DNA of 64,000 bases from an uncultured bacterium (GTDB lineage Bacteria; Cyanobacteriota; Vampirovibrionia; Gastranaerophilales; Gastranaerophilaceae): assembly GCA_949284415.1 (NCBI GenBank), contig CASDVM010000043.1, positions 1-64,000 of the forward strand. Reading direction: 5' to 3'. The position numbers and the translations under genes were made by a program. Under the pieces are notes generated by a model that saw only the letters and a list, made by a program, of their open reading frames with translations, was not told the origin of the DNA and did not search any database. Below are positions 44,325 to 53,605 of this stretch, one piece after another. Every line of letters begins with the position of its first letter. Position 1 is the stretch's first letter.

Positions 44325-44396
44325 ATGAAAAGATTGTTTATGCCGGAATGTCGGGGGGGGGGGGCTCAGACGGCTTCATTAGTTTTCGGTATTTAA
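44325..44396 (+). other. Short leader ORF with G12 tract upstream of a prepilin
   Basis: GAGGAG, then ATG 44325: MKRLFMPECRGGGAQTAS..., stopping at TAA 44394-44396. Changing the tract by one or two bases gives other early stops (TAG 44380 or TAA further on), so unlike the loci at 20135 and 26327 this leader cannot be fused to the prepilin. It may be a relic, or a regulatory upstream ORF. Confidence 0.5.
44353..44364. repeat. G12 homopolymer tract
   Basis: Twelve G, 28 bases after the leader ATG, the longest of the four runs. Confidence 0.9.
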
Positions 44397-44456
44397 AAGT
44401 ATAAAAATTTTTATTATTGTAGTGATTTGATACGTTACATATTAAGAGGTGAATCT

Positions 44457-45140
44457 ATGAGAAAAGCTTTTACATTAGCTGAAGTTTTGATTACGTTGGG
44501 TATAATTGGAGTTGTTGCAGCTATGACAATGCCGTCATTAATTCAAAATGTAAGAAATCGTGAACTTGAATCAGGGCTGAAAAAAGGTGCATCGGTTATA
44601 GGACAGGCTCTCAATATGTATCAAGCTCAAAATGGTGTTCCTATTACATCTGATATAGGACAGCATGAGTTGAAACCTGCAATAATTGACTATTTTAATG
44701 TTTTGACTGATTGCGGGTTTGGTCATGATGATGCTGACAGTGCCTGCATAAAAAATTACGGAGACGCTGACAAAGATTCTATGGAATACAAAAACTTTAA
44801 CGGAAAAGCTTCAATCGATTTAAACAGATTTGATGACGGACAGTTTGTTTTGACCGATGGCAGCCTTATTTTGATTAATAACGCCACATCTAATGATACT
44901 AATACATATATTTCGATTGATGTAAACGGCTATAATAAGCGCCCTAACAGGCTTGGACAAGATTTATTTATGTTTCAGATTGATGACAGAGGGGCTTTAC
45001 TGCCTATGGGTGTAGAAGGTTCGTATTTTTATGATGAAAATGATGCCTACTGTTCTAAAACATCAACTGATAAGAATAACGGCGCAGGATGTACTTATAA
45101 AGCCATGTCTGATCCAAAATTTTGGAAAAGCCTGCCTTAA
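44457..45140 (+). CDS. Type IV prepilin-like protein
   Basis: 227 residues from ATG 44457, supported by AGAGGT upstream; the longer TTG start (44427) lacks a ribosome site. Leader is only MRKA before FTLAEVLITLGIIGVVAAMT, a compact class III signal. The globular part has ISIDVNGYNKRPNRLGQDLF and ends with a cysteine-rich YCSKT...GAGCTYKAM and DPKFWKSLP, closely matching the prepilin at 60483. No pilus assembly genes are in the window. Confidence 0.85.
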   Translation: MRKAFTLAEVLITLGIIGVVAAMTMPSLIQNVRNRELESGLKKGASVIGQALNMYQAQNGVPITSDIGQHELKPAIIDYFNVLTDCGFGHDDADSACIKNYGDADKDSMEYKNFNGKASIDLNRFDDGQFVLTDGSLILINNATSNDTNTYISIDVNGYNKRPNRLGQDLFMFQIDDRGALLPMGVEGSYFYDENDAYCSKTSTDKNNGAGCTYKAMSDPKFWKSLP

Positions 45141-45146
45141 AATAAA

Positions 45147-45178
45147 AAAAAACTTCGCATATTAAGCGAAGCTTTTTT
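45147..45178. terminator. Bidirectional terminator between prepilin and typA
   Basis: CTTCGC / GCGAAG stem with an ATATTAA loop, an A run on the left and T6 on the right. It serves the convergent prepilin and typA genes. Confidence 0.85.
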
Positions 45179-45179
45179 A

Positions 45180-46979
45180 TCAGTTATAAATTTTTCTTGT
45201 CAAATCTGCTTTTCTTATTCTGATGTTTTGCGGGGTAATTTCAACAAGTTCATCATCGCCGATGTATTCCATACATTCTTCAAGAGACATCTCTTTATGT
45301 GCCTGCAGAGTTACCATAACATCAGCGGTTGCACTTCTCATATTGGTTAATTTTTTTGTCTTGCATATATTAACAACAATATCCTGAGGTTTGTTGCATT
45401 CTCCGATAATCATTCCGCGATAAACTTTTGTTTTCGGGGGTACAAAGAATACTCCTCTGTCCTCGTATTGAGCCAGTGCATAAGGAATTGCTTCACCCTG
45501 TTCGTGCGCGATAATAGAACCGTTCCTCTGGCGCGGAATATCGCCTGCATAAGGTCTGTATTCCAAGTATGTATGGTACATAATACCTTCACCGCGTGTC
45601 ATTCTTATGAATTCGCTTCTGAAACCTATCAGACCGCGAGCTGGAATATGGAATACCATTTTGGTTCTACCTTTGCTGTTGTTCATTTCTTTCATTTCGG
45701 CTTTTCTGCCTGAGAGTCTGTCAATACAGCTTCCTGCATAACCTTCCGGAACATCAACAATCAAATTTTCAAAAGGTTCACACTGCACGCCGTCAATTGT
45801 TTTATAAATAACTTCCGGTTTAGAAACCTGAAATTCATAGCCTTCACGGCGCATTGTTTCAATTAAAATACCGAGATGAAGTTCACCTCTGCCTGAGACT
45901 CTGAAAACATCCGTGCTATCAGTATCTTCAACACGTAAACTTACATTTTTTTCAAGTTCATCATACAATCTTTTTCTTAATTGTCTCGATGTAACAAATT
46001 TCCCTTCAGTTCCTGCAAACGGGCTGTCGTTTACTGAAAAATTCATCTGTAAAGTGGGTTCATCAACCTTTATAAGAGGCAGCGGCTGAGGATTTGACAG
46101 CGAACAGATGCTTTCACCTATTTGTATATCTGAAAATCCTGCAATACCGACAATATCACCGGCGTAAGCTTCTTCTATTTCAATACGTCCCAGGTCATGA
46201 AATCCGAAAAGTTTTGAAATTTTTCCTTTTTCCTGACTTCCGTCCGCATGGATAACACAAACCTGCTCCTGGGATTTTACTTTTCCGTTTTCAATTCTGC
46301 CGATTACAATTCTGCCTACATAATCATTGTAATCAAGTGTTGTTGCTCTGAATTGAAACGGTTTTGATGTATCACATGCAGGCGATTTAATGTTATCTAA
46401 GATGCAATCCAGCAGCGGAATCATATCTTTTCTTTCATCATCTAAATCTTTTACTGCAAAGCCGTTCAAACTGCTTGCGAAAATAAAAGGAAAGTCTATC
46501 AAATCTTCTCTGTCCGTCAATTCCGTAAACAGATCAAAAACTTTATCAAGTGCTGTTAAAGGTTCTGCAGCCGGTTTATCAATTTTATTAATTACAACAA
46601 TAATTTTCAAACCTAATTCAAGAGCTTTTGATAAAACAAATCTTGTCTGAGGCATCGGGCCTTCTGCCGCGTCAACGATTAATAATGCACCGTCCACCAT
46701 TCCTAACACGCGTTCGACTTCTCCGCCGAAATCAGCGTGTCCCGGAGTATCAACTACATTAATTTTTGTATTTTTATAATTTATAGAGATATTTTTTGAA
46801 AGGATTGTTATTCCACGTTCTCTTTCAAGATCATTACTGTCCAGAACTCTTTCCTGAACATGCTGGTTCGTTCTGAAAGCTCCTGCCTGTCGCAAAAGAC
46901 AGTCAACAAGAGTTGTTTTCCCGTGGTCAACGTGTGCAATAATTGCTATATTTCTAATATTTTCATTCTGATTTGTCAT
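45180..46979 (-). CDS. typA: Ribosome-associated GTPase TypA/BipA
   Basis: 599 residues. G1 [12 protein letters not shown], switch [24 protein letters not shown], then EF-G-like domains II-III-V and the TypA C-terminal domain ([37 protein letters not shown]). It binds 70S ribosomes and aids subunit assembly and stress responses. Confidence 0.97.
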   Translation of the reverse strand: MTNQNENIRNIAIIAHVDHGKTTLVDCLLRQAGAFRTNQHVQERVLDSNDLERERGITILSKNISINYKNTKINVVDTPGHADFGGEVERVLGMVDGALLIVDAAEGPMPQTRFVLSKALELGLKIIVVINKIDKPAAEPLTALDKVFDLFTELTDREDLIDFPFIFASSLNGFAVKDLDDERKDMIPLLDCILDNIKSPACDTSKPFQFRATTLDYNDYVGRIVIGRIENGKVKSQEQVCVIHADGSQEKGKISKLFGFHDLGRIEIEEAYAGDIVGIAGFSDIQIGESICSLSNPQPLPLIKVDEPTLQMNFSVNDSPFAGTEGKFVTSRQLRKRLYDELEKNVSLRVEDTDSTDVFRVSGRGELHLGILIETMRREGYEFQVSKPEVIYKTIDGVQCEPFENLIVDVPEGYAGSCIDRLSGRKAEMKEMNNSKGRTKMVFHIPARGLIGFRSEFIRMTRGEGIMYHTYLEYRPYAGDIPRQRNGSIIAHEQGEAIPYALAQYEDRGVFFVPPKTKVYRGMIIGECNKPQDIVVNICKTKKLTNMRSATADVMVTLQAHKEMSLEECMEYIGDDELVEITPQNIRIRKADLTRKIYN

Positions 46980-47135
46980 AGTTCCCTGCCATTAATATTT
47001 TGTTTAGTGTAAATAGTACACTTTTATATTATATCAGTAACAATTTATTTTCAAGTAAGGAGTTTTTAAATATTAAATTTTAGCATAATGAATACTATAG
47101 AATATGAACGGCTAAATTAAGCGGACAACTTTTTC

Positions 47136-47151
47136 GTGCGCATCAGCGCAC
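47136..47151. repeat. Small perfect hairpin
   Basis: GTGCGC-ATCA-GCGCAC, a 6-bp GC stem in the 222-base gap between divergent typA and rsmE. No T run follows, so it is not an obvious terminator. Confidence 0.45.
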
Positions 47152-47201
47152 AGTAAAATAGTTTATGTTTATAGTACAATTATTTTTGTAAAGGAGTTAC
47201 A

Positions 47202-47951
47202 ATGCCGCATTTTTTTATAAATTCAAAAGACGTTAGAAATAATAAAATTGTTATATCCGATAAAGATAATTTTAATCATATTGCAAAATCTCTGCGGATT
47301 AAAAAAGGTGAAAAACTCCTTTTAATTGACGAAAATCAAATTCAATACGAAACTGTTGTTGATGAAATTACAAATAAGGAAATAGCGGTTTATGTTGAAA
47401 ATAGTTATTACTCAAATAGAAGGCTTGATTTTGGATTATATCTTGCACAAAGTCCGCTCAGAAGCGATGCTCAAGTATGCATTATTGAAAAAGCAACCGA
47501 ACTCGGTTCTGACGGTGTTTATCCTGTTTATACCGATAATTGTGCGCTCAGCAGAAGTGTTATTGAAAAGAAAATTTCAAAATGGCAGAGAATTATGCTC
47601 GAAGCTTCTAAGCAATGTGAGCGGGCATATATTCCGACATGTTACGGGTTGACTAATCTGGAAAATATTATAAAATTGAAAAATGAAGGGTTTAGGATTA
47701 TTGCATTTTGCGAACGGTCCGCAAAACTTTCTCTGCATGAGTATTGTTCAGAAAATCCCGTTCAGCAGGGTGAAAAAATTCTAATAATTATAGGACCTGA
47801 AGGCGGGTTTTCAGAAAGGGAATTTGAACTTTTTGAAGATAACAAAATTCCGATGCTTACTCTCGGAAATCTTATATTAAAAGCAGATACGGCTGTTACG
47901 ATAGCTTTAGGAAATATTATTTATGAATTCGAAAATTATAGAAAAAATTAA
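47202..47951 (+). CDS. rsmE: 16S rRNA m3U1498 methyltransferase RsmE
   Basis: SPOUT-class methyltransferase of 249 residues. N-terminal PUA-like domain (HFFINSKDVRNN, HIAKSLRIKKGEKLLLID), knot motifs EKATELGSDGVYPVYT, ASKQCERAYIPTC, IGPEGGFSEREFELF and LGNLILKADTAVTIAL. AAAGGAG precedes ATG 47202. It overlaps the next gene by 29 bases. Confidence 0.96.
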   Translation: MPHFFINSKDVRNNKIVISDKDNFNHIAKSLRIKKGEKLLLIDENQIQYETVVDEITNKEIAVYVENSYYSNRRLDFGLYLAQSPLRSDAQVCIIEKATELGSDGVYPVYTDNCALSRSVIEKKISKWQRIMLEASKQCERAYIPTCYGLTNLENIIKLKNEGFRIIAFCERSAKLSLHEYCSENPVQQGEKILIIIGPEGGFSEREFELFEDNKIPMLTLGNLILKADTAVTIALGNIIYEFENYRKN

Positions 47952-49320
47952 ATCTGATGAAATTTTATCTGAAATAATTGAAAAATTTGATAATGAAATT
48001 TTTCTTGTCGGCGGAACCGTCCGTGATTATTATATGGGATTAGAAAGTACTGACAGAGATATTATCGTAATGGATGAAGATGCACGAAAATTTGCTCTTA
48101 AACTTTCGGATTTATTAAATGCTACATTTGTACCACTTGATGAAGAAAATAAAATTTACAGACTTGTTCTGCCTGATAAGATTAATTATATAGACGTAAC
48201 AAATCCCGCGGGTGATTCTATTGAAAAAGATTTGATGCGCAGGGATTTGACGATTAACGCAATTGCCGTGAATATTCGTACAGGTGATGTAATTGATATA
48301 TCAGGCGGTGTTACTGATATAAAAAATAAATGTATTAACTATGTTAATGAGTTGAATTTTGTCGATGATCCGCTTCGCTTATTAAGAGTTTACCGCTTTC
48401 AGGCATTGTATGGATTTCAGCTCGCGCCGGAAACCATTAACGCTGTATGTAAATATTCTGATTTAATACATAAGCCTGCTGTTGAGCGTATAAATTATGA
48501 AATTTTAAAACTTTTCAGCGGTGAATATGCCCATATTGCTCTTGAAAACATGAATAAAACTTGGCTTTTGGAAGAAATTTTTCCGTTTGTAAAAGAACTG
48601 AAGCAGGTTCCGCCAAATTCTCATCATCATCTTGATTTGTTTCATCATTCAATTGAAACGGTTAAGCAAGTTCAAAATTTGTATGATGAATCTTCTGATG
48701 TTGTAAAAGAGCATCTTAACGGAATTGATTTTGGAGGATTTTCAAGACTTGCTCATTTAAAGCTGGCCGGATTCATGCATGATATCGGCAAGTTTTCTAC
48801 ATGGACAATAGAGGAAGGAAAGCACAGATTTATAAAACACGATGATGTTGGTGCGAAAATGTCTGTTAAGATATTAAAAGATTTGCACTTTTCTAATAAA
48901 CAGATTGATTATATTTCTTCAATGATAAAATATCATATTTATCCTTCGCATGTAATGACTTCTCCGCAGATAACCGAAAAAATAATGTTGCGTTACGTTA
49001 GAAAAATGGATACAAATTCTATAGATGCTGTTATTTTGGCTCAGGCAGACAGGCTGTCTGCACGCGGGCCTGAAATTACCGATGAAATAGTCGAGCGCAA
49101 TATTACATCTCTAAATATGCTTTTGCGTTTTTATCTTGAAGCAAGGGAGACTTTAAAACCTCTTCCGAAACTGCTTGATGGTAACGATGTTATGAAAATT
49201 CTGAATATAAAACCTTCTAAAAAGCTCGGTGAAATTATGGATGCTTTGCATGAGGCTCAAATTTCCGGAGATGTTACTACAAAAGACCATGCTGTTGAAT
49301 TCGTTAAAAAATTAGTTTAG
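47923..49320 (+). CDS. cca: CCA tRNA nucleotidyltransferase with HD domain
   Basis: Adds or repairs the 3' CCA of tRNA; 465 residues. Head: LVGGTVRDYYMGLESTDRDIIV (GG and DxD metal site); then DLMRRDLTINAIAVN, DDPLRLLRVYRFQALYGF and the RNA-binding region; an HD phosphohydrolase domain at about 225-340 (HLKLAGFMHDIGKFSTW, HDDVGAKM). It is needed here, since tRNA-Arg(CCG) does not encode CCA. The start overlaps the end of rsmE by 29 bases. Confidence 0.93.
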   Translation: MNSKIIEKIKSDEILSEIIEKFDNEIFLVGGTVRDYYMGLESTDRDIIVMDEDARKFALKLSDLLNATFVPLDEENKIYRLVLPDKINYIDVTNPAGDSIEKDLMRRDLTINAIAVNIRTGDVIDISGGVTDIKNKCINYVNELNFVDDPLRLLRVYRFQALYGFQLAPETINAVCKYSDLIHKPAVERINYEILKLFSGEYAHIALENMNKTWLLEEIFPFVKELKQVPPNSHHHLDLFHHSIETVKQVQNLYDESSDVVKEHLNGIDFGGFSRLAHLKLAGFMHDIGKFSTWTIEEGKHRFIKHDDVGAKMSVKILKDLHFSNKQIDYISSMIKYHIYPSHVMTSPQITEKIMLRYVRKMDTNSIDAVILAQADRLSARGPEITDEIVERNITSLNMLLRFYLEARETLKPLPKLLDGNDVMKILNIKPSKKLGEIMDALHEAQISGDVTTKDHAVEFVKKLV

Positions 49321-49615
49321 TATATATTTCGTCTATACTAATCCGGAATATTAAGCGTAATCTTTACAATAATTTACAATTAAATTACATCATTTTTTTA
49401 TCAAATATCTTATTTTTTGTTATTTTTTATAAAGTTTTTTCGTAAAAATCTTTAAAATTTATTTCATATTTTTCTATTTTTAATAAAAAAATCAATAAAT
49501 GTTCTTAATATCTCCTTAACAATTCCTTGAAATAAGGCAATTTTTTTTATGCACGTCTTTTAATATTAATGTGTCATTGTTATAATGAGTGTGAAGTTTT
49601 AATCCAGACTATATT
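49321..49615. other. AT-rich intergenic region with a promoter
   Basis: 295 bases, very AT-rich with many T/A runs. An extended -10-like TGTTATAAT lies about 35 bases upstream of the next gene. No repeat, ORF or RNA structure is evident. Confidence 0.4.
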
Positions 49616-51349
49616 ATGTTAGAAAAAGTTAGTTTAGCTAGTATAAATAGAAATAACAATACCCCGCGCAAGGGTAATGATGCGCAAAAAAATCCGGCAT
49701 TCAAAGGCGGATTAGCAGATTTGCCTATTTTACTGGTTCAGCAGTGCGAGAAACAACCCATGGTTAATGTCTCTGTGCTTGATCTATCAACCGCTATCAT
49801 TCCGCGTACAATTGTTGAAACTAAAGAGTCAAACAGTTACGCAGGATTTGAGGCATTCAGACGTGAATCTTCAGGACTTATAGTCAACTGTTTAATCCCA
49901 AGCTTTATTGTAATGGGTGTTGCATCTCTTTTGCAGCGTCCGATTATGGGCGGTTTTCATAAGGCTAACCTTATTAATACATGGGCAAACGGGGATTCTA
50001 TAGATAAAATTCACAAGTTCTACCACGAAGCAAACGGTGCCACTCAGGAAGAGAAAATTTACAATACATTCAGAAATGAACTCGGAAGTCTTTCAGGGGT
50101 TGATGCTCATGCTACAAAATATTTTGACGAAATACTTGATATTAAAAAAGATAAAAACGGTAATTTTGTCGGTAAAATAGGTAATGAAAAAGTCCATAAT
50201 GCTGTTAACGAGTTTGTAAAACTTACTCAATCCGACAAATACAGCTCGAAACAATTTAAAAAAGCGTATAGAGATATAGTTGAAGAAACTCTTGTTGCGG
50301 AAAATATTAAATTCCATGGTGATAAAAGTTATTTTTCCAATAATCTTGAATCTCTCTGCGAAGATACTGTTAAGATGCTAAGAGGAGTTGTAAAAGAAAA
50401 TATTACTGAGGCTGATAAACTCACTAAATACTTTAATAAAGCTAAAAAACTCGTAAACTGGAAGAGTATAGGCGGTTTAGGCATAATTATTCCGCTTGCT
50501 GTTTCAATGCAGCCTATTAACAGATGGATTACGCGTAAAACTTCAGGCCGAAAAGGTGCTCCGATTTATAAAGATTTTAACAAAGATACTGAGCACAAAG
50601 AACTTACAACTAAAGAAAAACGTGAACTGCTTGCCCAAAAATTTATTTCCATAGGTTCTATGATTGGCGTCTGCGGCCTTTCAATGTTTATGGACAGACC
50701 AATCTTGAAGAATATTTTCCAGTTTAAAGGTATTTTCCCGACAATGGATCAGGCAAGAATAATTTCTACAGCAACTTTCGCAAGCCGTATGGGGGCTTCT
50801 GAAGACAAAAATGAACTGCGTGAAGCAACCGTAAGAGATATTGCAACATTTTCAAGCTTTTATTTTCTTGGCGATTATGTCGCAAAAGGTATTGCAACTT
50901 TCTTAGAGCATAAACATAAAAAAGAAGGAGTTCACCTGATTAACCGATTAAAAGAAGCACCTGATAAAGATGCCAATATGTTCAAAAAATTCTGGCACTG
51001 GGCTAAACACACTTCTTTGAAATCTTCAGATGAACTTGCAACGCATAATGACAAGCGTTTGAGAACTATCTGTCAGATTGGCAATATCGTATTCTCATTA
51101 CTTGCATTAGGCGTATTTATCCCGTTATACACAAGGTCGAAAACAAATAAAAAACATGCAGCAGAACTTGCGAAGCTGGAAGCGGAAAAACAGAATAATT
51201 CCGCATCCTTAAACGCATCCTCTCCGTCAGCCGGACGAACATCGGAGTCGTCTAAAACGGTTGAGAATTTATCATCAAATACTGCCGATGATTTCTCAAA
51301 ATCTTTAATCAAGGATAACACTGCGTTTAAGTCATTTTTTAATTCGTAA
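49616..51349 (+). CDS. Large membrane protein of unknown function (paralog 1)
   Basis: 577 residues. A polar N-terminus ends in NPAFKGGLADL, then SFIVMGVASLLQ (about 100), IPLAVSMQPINRW, FISIGSMIGVCGLSMFM, and a late helix IVFSLLALGVFIPLYTR suggest four to six membrane segments. Shared with the next gene: IPRTIVE, GFEAFRRESSG, QFKGIFPTMDQ, DKNELREATVRDI. The tail is Ser-rich and disordered. I do not recognise a characterised family; it looks lineage-specific. No clear ribosome site before ATG 49616. Confidence 0.65.
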   Translation: MLEKVSLASINRNNNTPRKGNDAQKNPAFKGGLADLPILLVQQCEKQPMVNVSVLDLSTAIIPRTIVETKESNSYAGFEAFRRESSGLIVNCLIPSFIVMGVASLLQRPIMGGFHKANLINTWANGDSIDKIHKFYHEANGATQEEKIYNTFRNELGSLSGVDAHATKYFDEILDIKKDKNGNFVGKIGNEKVHNAVNEFVKLTQSDKYSSKQFKKAYRDIVEETLVAENIKFHGDKSYFSNNLESLCEDTVKMLRGVVKENITEADKLTKYFNKAKKLVNWKSIGGLGIIIPLAVSMQPINRWITRKTSGRKGAPIYKDFNKDTEHKELTTKEKRELLAQKFISIGSMIGVCGLSMFMDRPILKNIFQFKGIFPTMDQARIISTATFASRMGASEDKNELREATVRDIATFSSFYFLGDYVAKGIATFLEHKHKKEGVHLINRLKEAPDKDANMFKKFWHWAKHTSLKSSDELATHNDKRLRTICQIGNIVFSLLALGVFIPLYTRSKTNKKHAAELAKLEAEKQNNSASLNASSPSAGRTSESSKTVENLSSNTADDFSKSLIKDNTAFKSFFNS

Positions 51350-51363
51350 GGAGAAAATTAATT

Positions 51364-53031
51364 ATGAAAATTCAACAAACTACCCCGCAAATACAGCAAA
51401 AACAATATAAAAATAATAATAACATTAAATTCACCGGTGCATTTGATGCATTCACCATGGGCTTAAGATTTTTGGATACTAATCAGGCCTGGGGGGCTAA
51501 TCTTGTAGATTTAGGTTCAATGGTTATACCGAGATCTGTGATTGATTTAACAAACAGAGGCCCTGCAGCCGGTATGGAAACTGTCCGCAGAGAAGGCTCA
51601 GGCACGGCAAACCATTCACTTGTCGGGGTATACGGAACGATAGCAGGTGTTGCACTCGCTTCTGCTTTGAATAAAAAATACGGTATTAAAGCTCAAAAAA
51701 TGTTTGTTGATGATGATACTCTTGAACTTTTAGGAAAAGCGTGGGATAAGCAGGTTAAGGCAGGAAATAAAGAGCCCTTAAATGATTATTTGAAAGATGT
51801 TTTAGGTTCGGCTGAAACAAGGGTGGGTGATGATTGGATTAAAATCCCGGAAAATAAGCTCAATGATGTGGTTGAAAAATTCAGTAAAGTTTTAAATGAC
51901 GATAAAGCTCCGGCTGTTATTTCCAAGGATTTAAAAGAATATGCTCATTCAGTAATTACTCAGGCTACAGGATCTGAAAATACCTTCAGACTGGCTAAAG
52001 ATCAGAAAACATCTTCTTTAGGAAATATCATAGACAGTGTCTATAATGTTACAAGAACATTTGTTAATAAAAATGAAAATATTGTTAACTCTTTTACAAA
52101 AGAGTTAAAAGATAACAAATATCTTTCTGATTTGAAGCGTATGAACCTCAGCCGTTCGCTTCTCGGTATCGGAATCGCATCTGCAATAGGTATGTCAATT
52201 CAGCCTTTGAATATTTATTTGACCAAGAAAAAGACAGGCAGTGATGGCTTTGTCGGTGTTGAAGGCAGAGAAAAAGATAATTCAGGTTTATTTAAGGTTT
52301 TGAAAGCAGGAGCCGCAGCGTTATTTGGCGGAGCTGTTATATCTACTATCGGTCTTGACGGCGGAGTAAAAGGTATTTTGAAAAAAATTCAATTTAAAGG
52401 TCTTATTCCGACATTGGATCAGTTTAAATTTATTTACGGTGTTACTATTATGTCAAGATTTTTGGTAGCACGTGATAAGGACGAACTTAGAGAGTCTGTT
52501 GTAAAAGATGTCTTAGGTTTCTTTAACTGGCTTGTACTCGGTAATTTTGTGGCTAAAATGACTGCAAATGCTATGGATCAAAATCTTTTGAACTACAGTG
52601 AAAAAGAGCACGGCAAAGGATTCTTTAATAAAATTATAAAAGCTCCTCTTGTAACAAGAGACGAAGTTCTTTACAGAGGTTTGAAAGCTGCGGGCATTGA
52701 TACTGTAGAAAATAACAAAGCTTTGAAATTTAAGCAGTTGATAAAGAAACTTTCATCTTCTCAAGTTAATGATGCTATAAGAAAAGAAACAAAAGGCAAA
52801 TTAAGAGCATTAAATATTGCGCAGGTTGCCGGATACTTATATTCCGGTCTTGTACTCGGTGTAGGTATTCCAAAACTTAATATTTATATGACAAATAAGT
52901 CAGAGGAAAAACGTAAAGCAAGGATTGCTGCTGAAAAAGCAAAGCAGCAGCCTGTTCAGCCGTCTGCAAGCGATCAGTATCAGGCAATGATTAAACCTGA
53001 AAATCTGGCTTTCTTAAGCAGTCAGATGTAA
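51364..53031 (+). CDS. Large membrane protein of unknown function (paralog 2)
   Basis: 555 residues, AAGGAG before ATG 51364 and 14 bases after its paralog. N-terminus MKIQQTTPQIQQKQ then NNIKFTGAFDAF. Conserved with paralog 1: MVIPRSVIDL, GMETVRREGSG, GMSIQPLNIYLT, QFKGLIPTLDQF, DKDELRESVVKDV, and a late helix (YLYSGLVLGVGIP). Several hydrophobic helices. A tandem duplication is likely. Function unknown. Confidence 0.65.
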   Translation: MKIQQTTPQIQQKQYKNNNNIKFTGAFDAFTMGLRFLDTNQAWGANLVDLGSMVIPRSVIDLTNRGPAAGMETVRREGSGTANHSLVGVYGTIAGVALASALNKKYGIKAQKMFVDDDTLELLGKAWDKQVKAGNKEPLNDYLKDVLGSAETRVGDDWIKIPENKLNDVVEKFSKVLNDDKAPAVISKDLKEYAHSVITQATGSENTFRLAKDQKTSSLGNIIDSVYNVTRTFVNKNENIVNSFTKELKDNKYLSDLKRMNLSRSLLGIGIASAIGMSIQPLNIYLTKKKTGSDGFVGVEGREKDNSGLFKVLKAGAAALFGGAVISTIGLDGGVKGILKKIQFKGLIPTLDQFKFIYGVTIMSRFLVARDKDELRESVVKDVLGFFNWLVLGNFVAKMTANAMDQNLLNYSEKEHGKGFFNKIIKAPLVTRDEVLYRGLKAAGIDTVENNKALKFKQLIKKLSSSQVNDAIRKETKGKLRALNIAQVAGYLYSGLVLGVGIPKLNIYMTNKSEEKRKARIAAEKAKQQPVQPSASDQYQAMIKPENLAFLSSQM

Positions 53032-53073
53032 AAAAAATACTGATTATCCTGAATTTTGTATTAATTATGGCAG

Positions 53074-53265
53074 TTACAGGCGTATCGGGCAATCTTTAGG
53101 AAATTCATAATGATTTATGTCATAGTAAATATCATAGCAAAAGCCTGTTTTTACAATCATTTGTGAACCGTCAACAAAACGTAATGTTGCCATGTTTTCA
53201 TTTAGAAGCTGTCTTTTTTGGATTTCAAAACTTTTTACATAAGGTTTATGCATTTTTTTATGCAT
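53074..53265 (-). CDS. Small hypothetical protein
   Basis: 63 residues from ATG 53265, or 59 from ATG 53253; a TATAAT lies just upstream of the first, so the second is more likely used. Polar, with two Cys (CYDIYYD and KDCPIRL) and two short beta-like stretches (MATLRFVDGSQMIVKTG). No family recognised, weak ribosome site. Confidence 0.4.
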   Translation of the reverse strand: MHKKMHKPYVKSFEIQKRQLLNENMATLRFVDGSQMIVKTGFCYDIYYDINHYEFPKDCPIRL

Positions 53266-53307
53266 AATTATAGTTTAATATTACCTCATATATTTTTTGG
53301 TCAATAA

Positions 53308-53544
53308 ATGTACAATTATTATATATTTAGTAGAGATGATGTTATAAAAATTCTGGCAGAAAATATAAGAGTCGAACTGGCAAGAAAAAAATATTCTCAG
53401 GAATACTTGGCTTAACAAGCTGATATACCCTGCAGCATTTGTACCGTATTGAAAATGAAAAAAGTTTGCCCTACAATTCTTTTAGTTGCCAATATCGCGA
53501 AAGCTTTGGATGTTTCACTTGACAGATTGCTGCCAATTTTATAA
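53308..53544 (+). pseudogene. Broken XRE-family HTH regulator
   Basis: ATG 53308 opens MYNYYIFSRDDVIKILAENI...RKKYSQEYLA, then a TAA stop (53413-53415). The next part continues with two compensating frameshifts: YRIENEKSLP is in the +2 frame, and the tail VANIAKALDVSLDRLLPIL is back in the first. The pattern is a clear XRE HTH (QQ-recognition helix lost). A decayed copy of a repressor like that at 60181. Confidence 0.75.
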
Positions 53545-53546
53545 AT

Positions 53547-53582
53547 AAAATCACCTGTTTGTATATTACAACAGATGATTTT
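53547..53582. terminator. Terminator of the atp operon
   Basis: Imperfect hairpin: AAAATCA / TGATTTT outer stem, CTGT / ACAG and TGTA / TACA inner stem, 3-base loop. T-rich flanks on both sides. It lies just after atpG on the minus strand. Confidence 0.65.
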
Positions 53583-53605
53583 ATAATTTTAATTGAATAT
53601 TTATA

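Noticed and set aside
52-44364. Poly-G runs as a sequencing artefact of two-colour chemistry
   Set aside because: Artefactual poly-G normally sits at read ends and should not fall four times 25-28 bases after an SD-preceded ATG near prepilin genes. It remains possible that the exact counts (10, 10, 10, 12) are imprecise.
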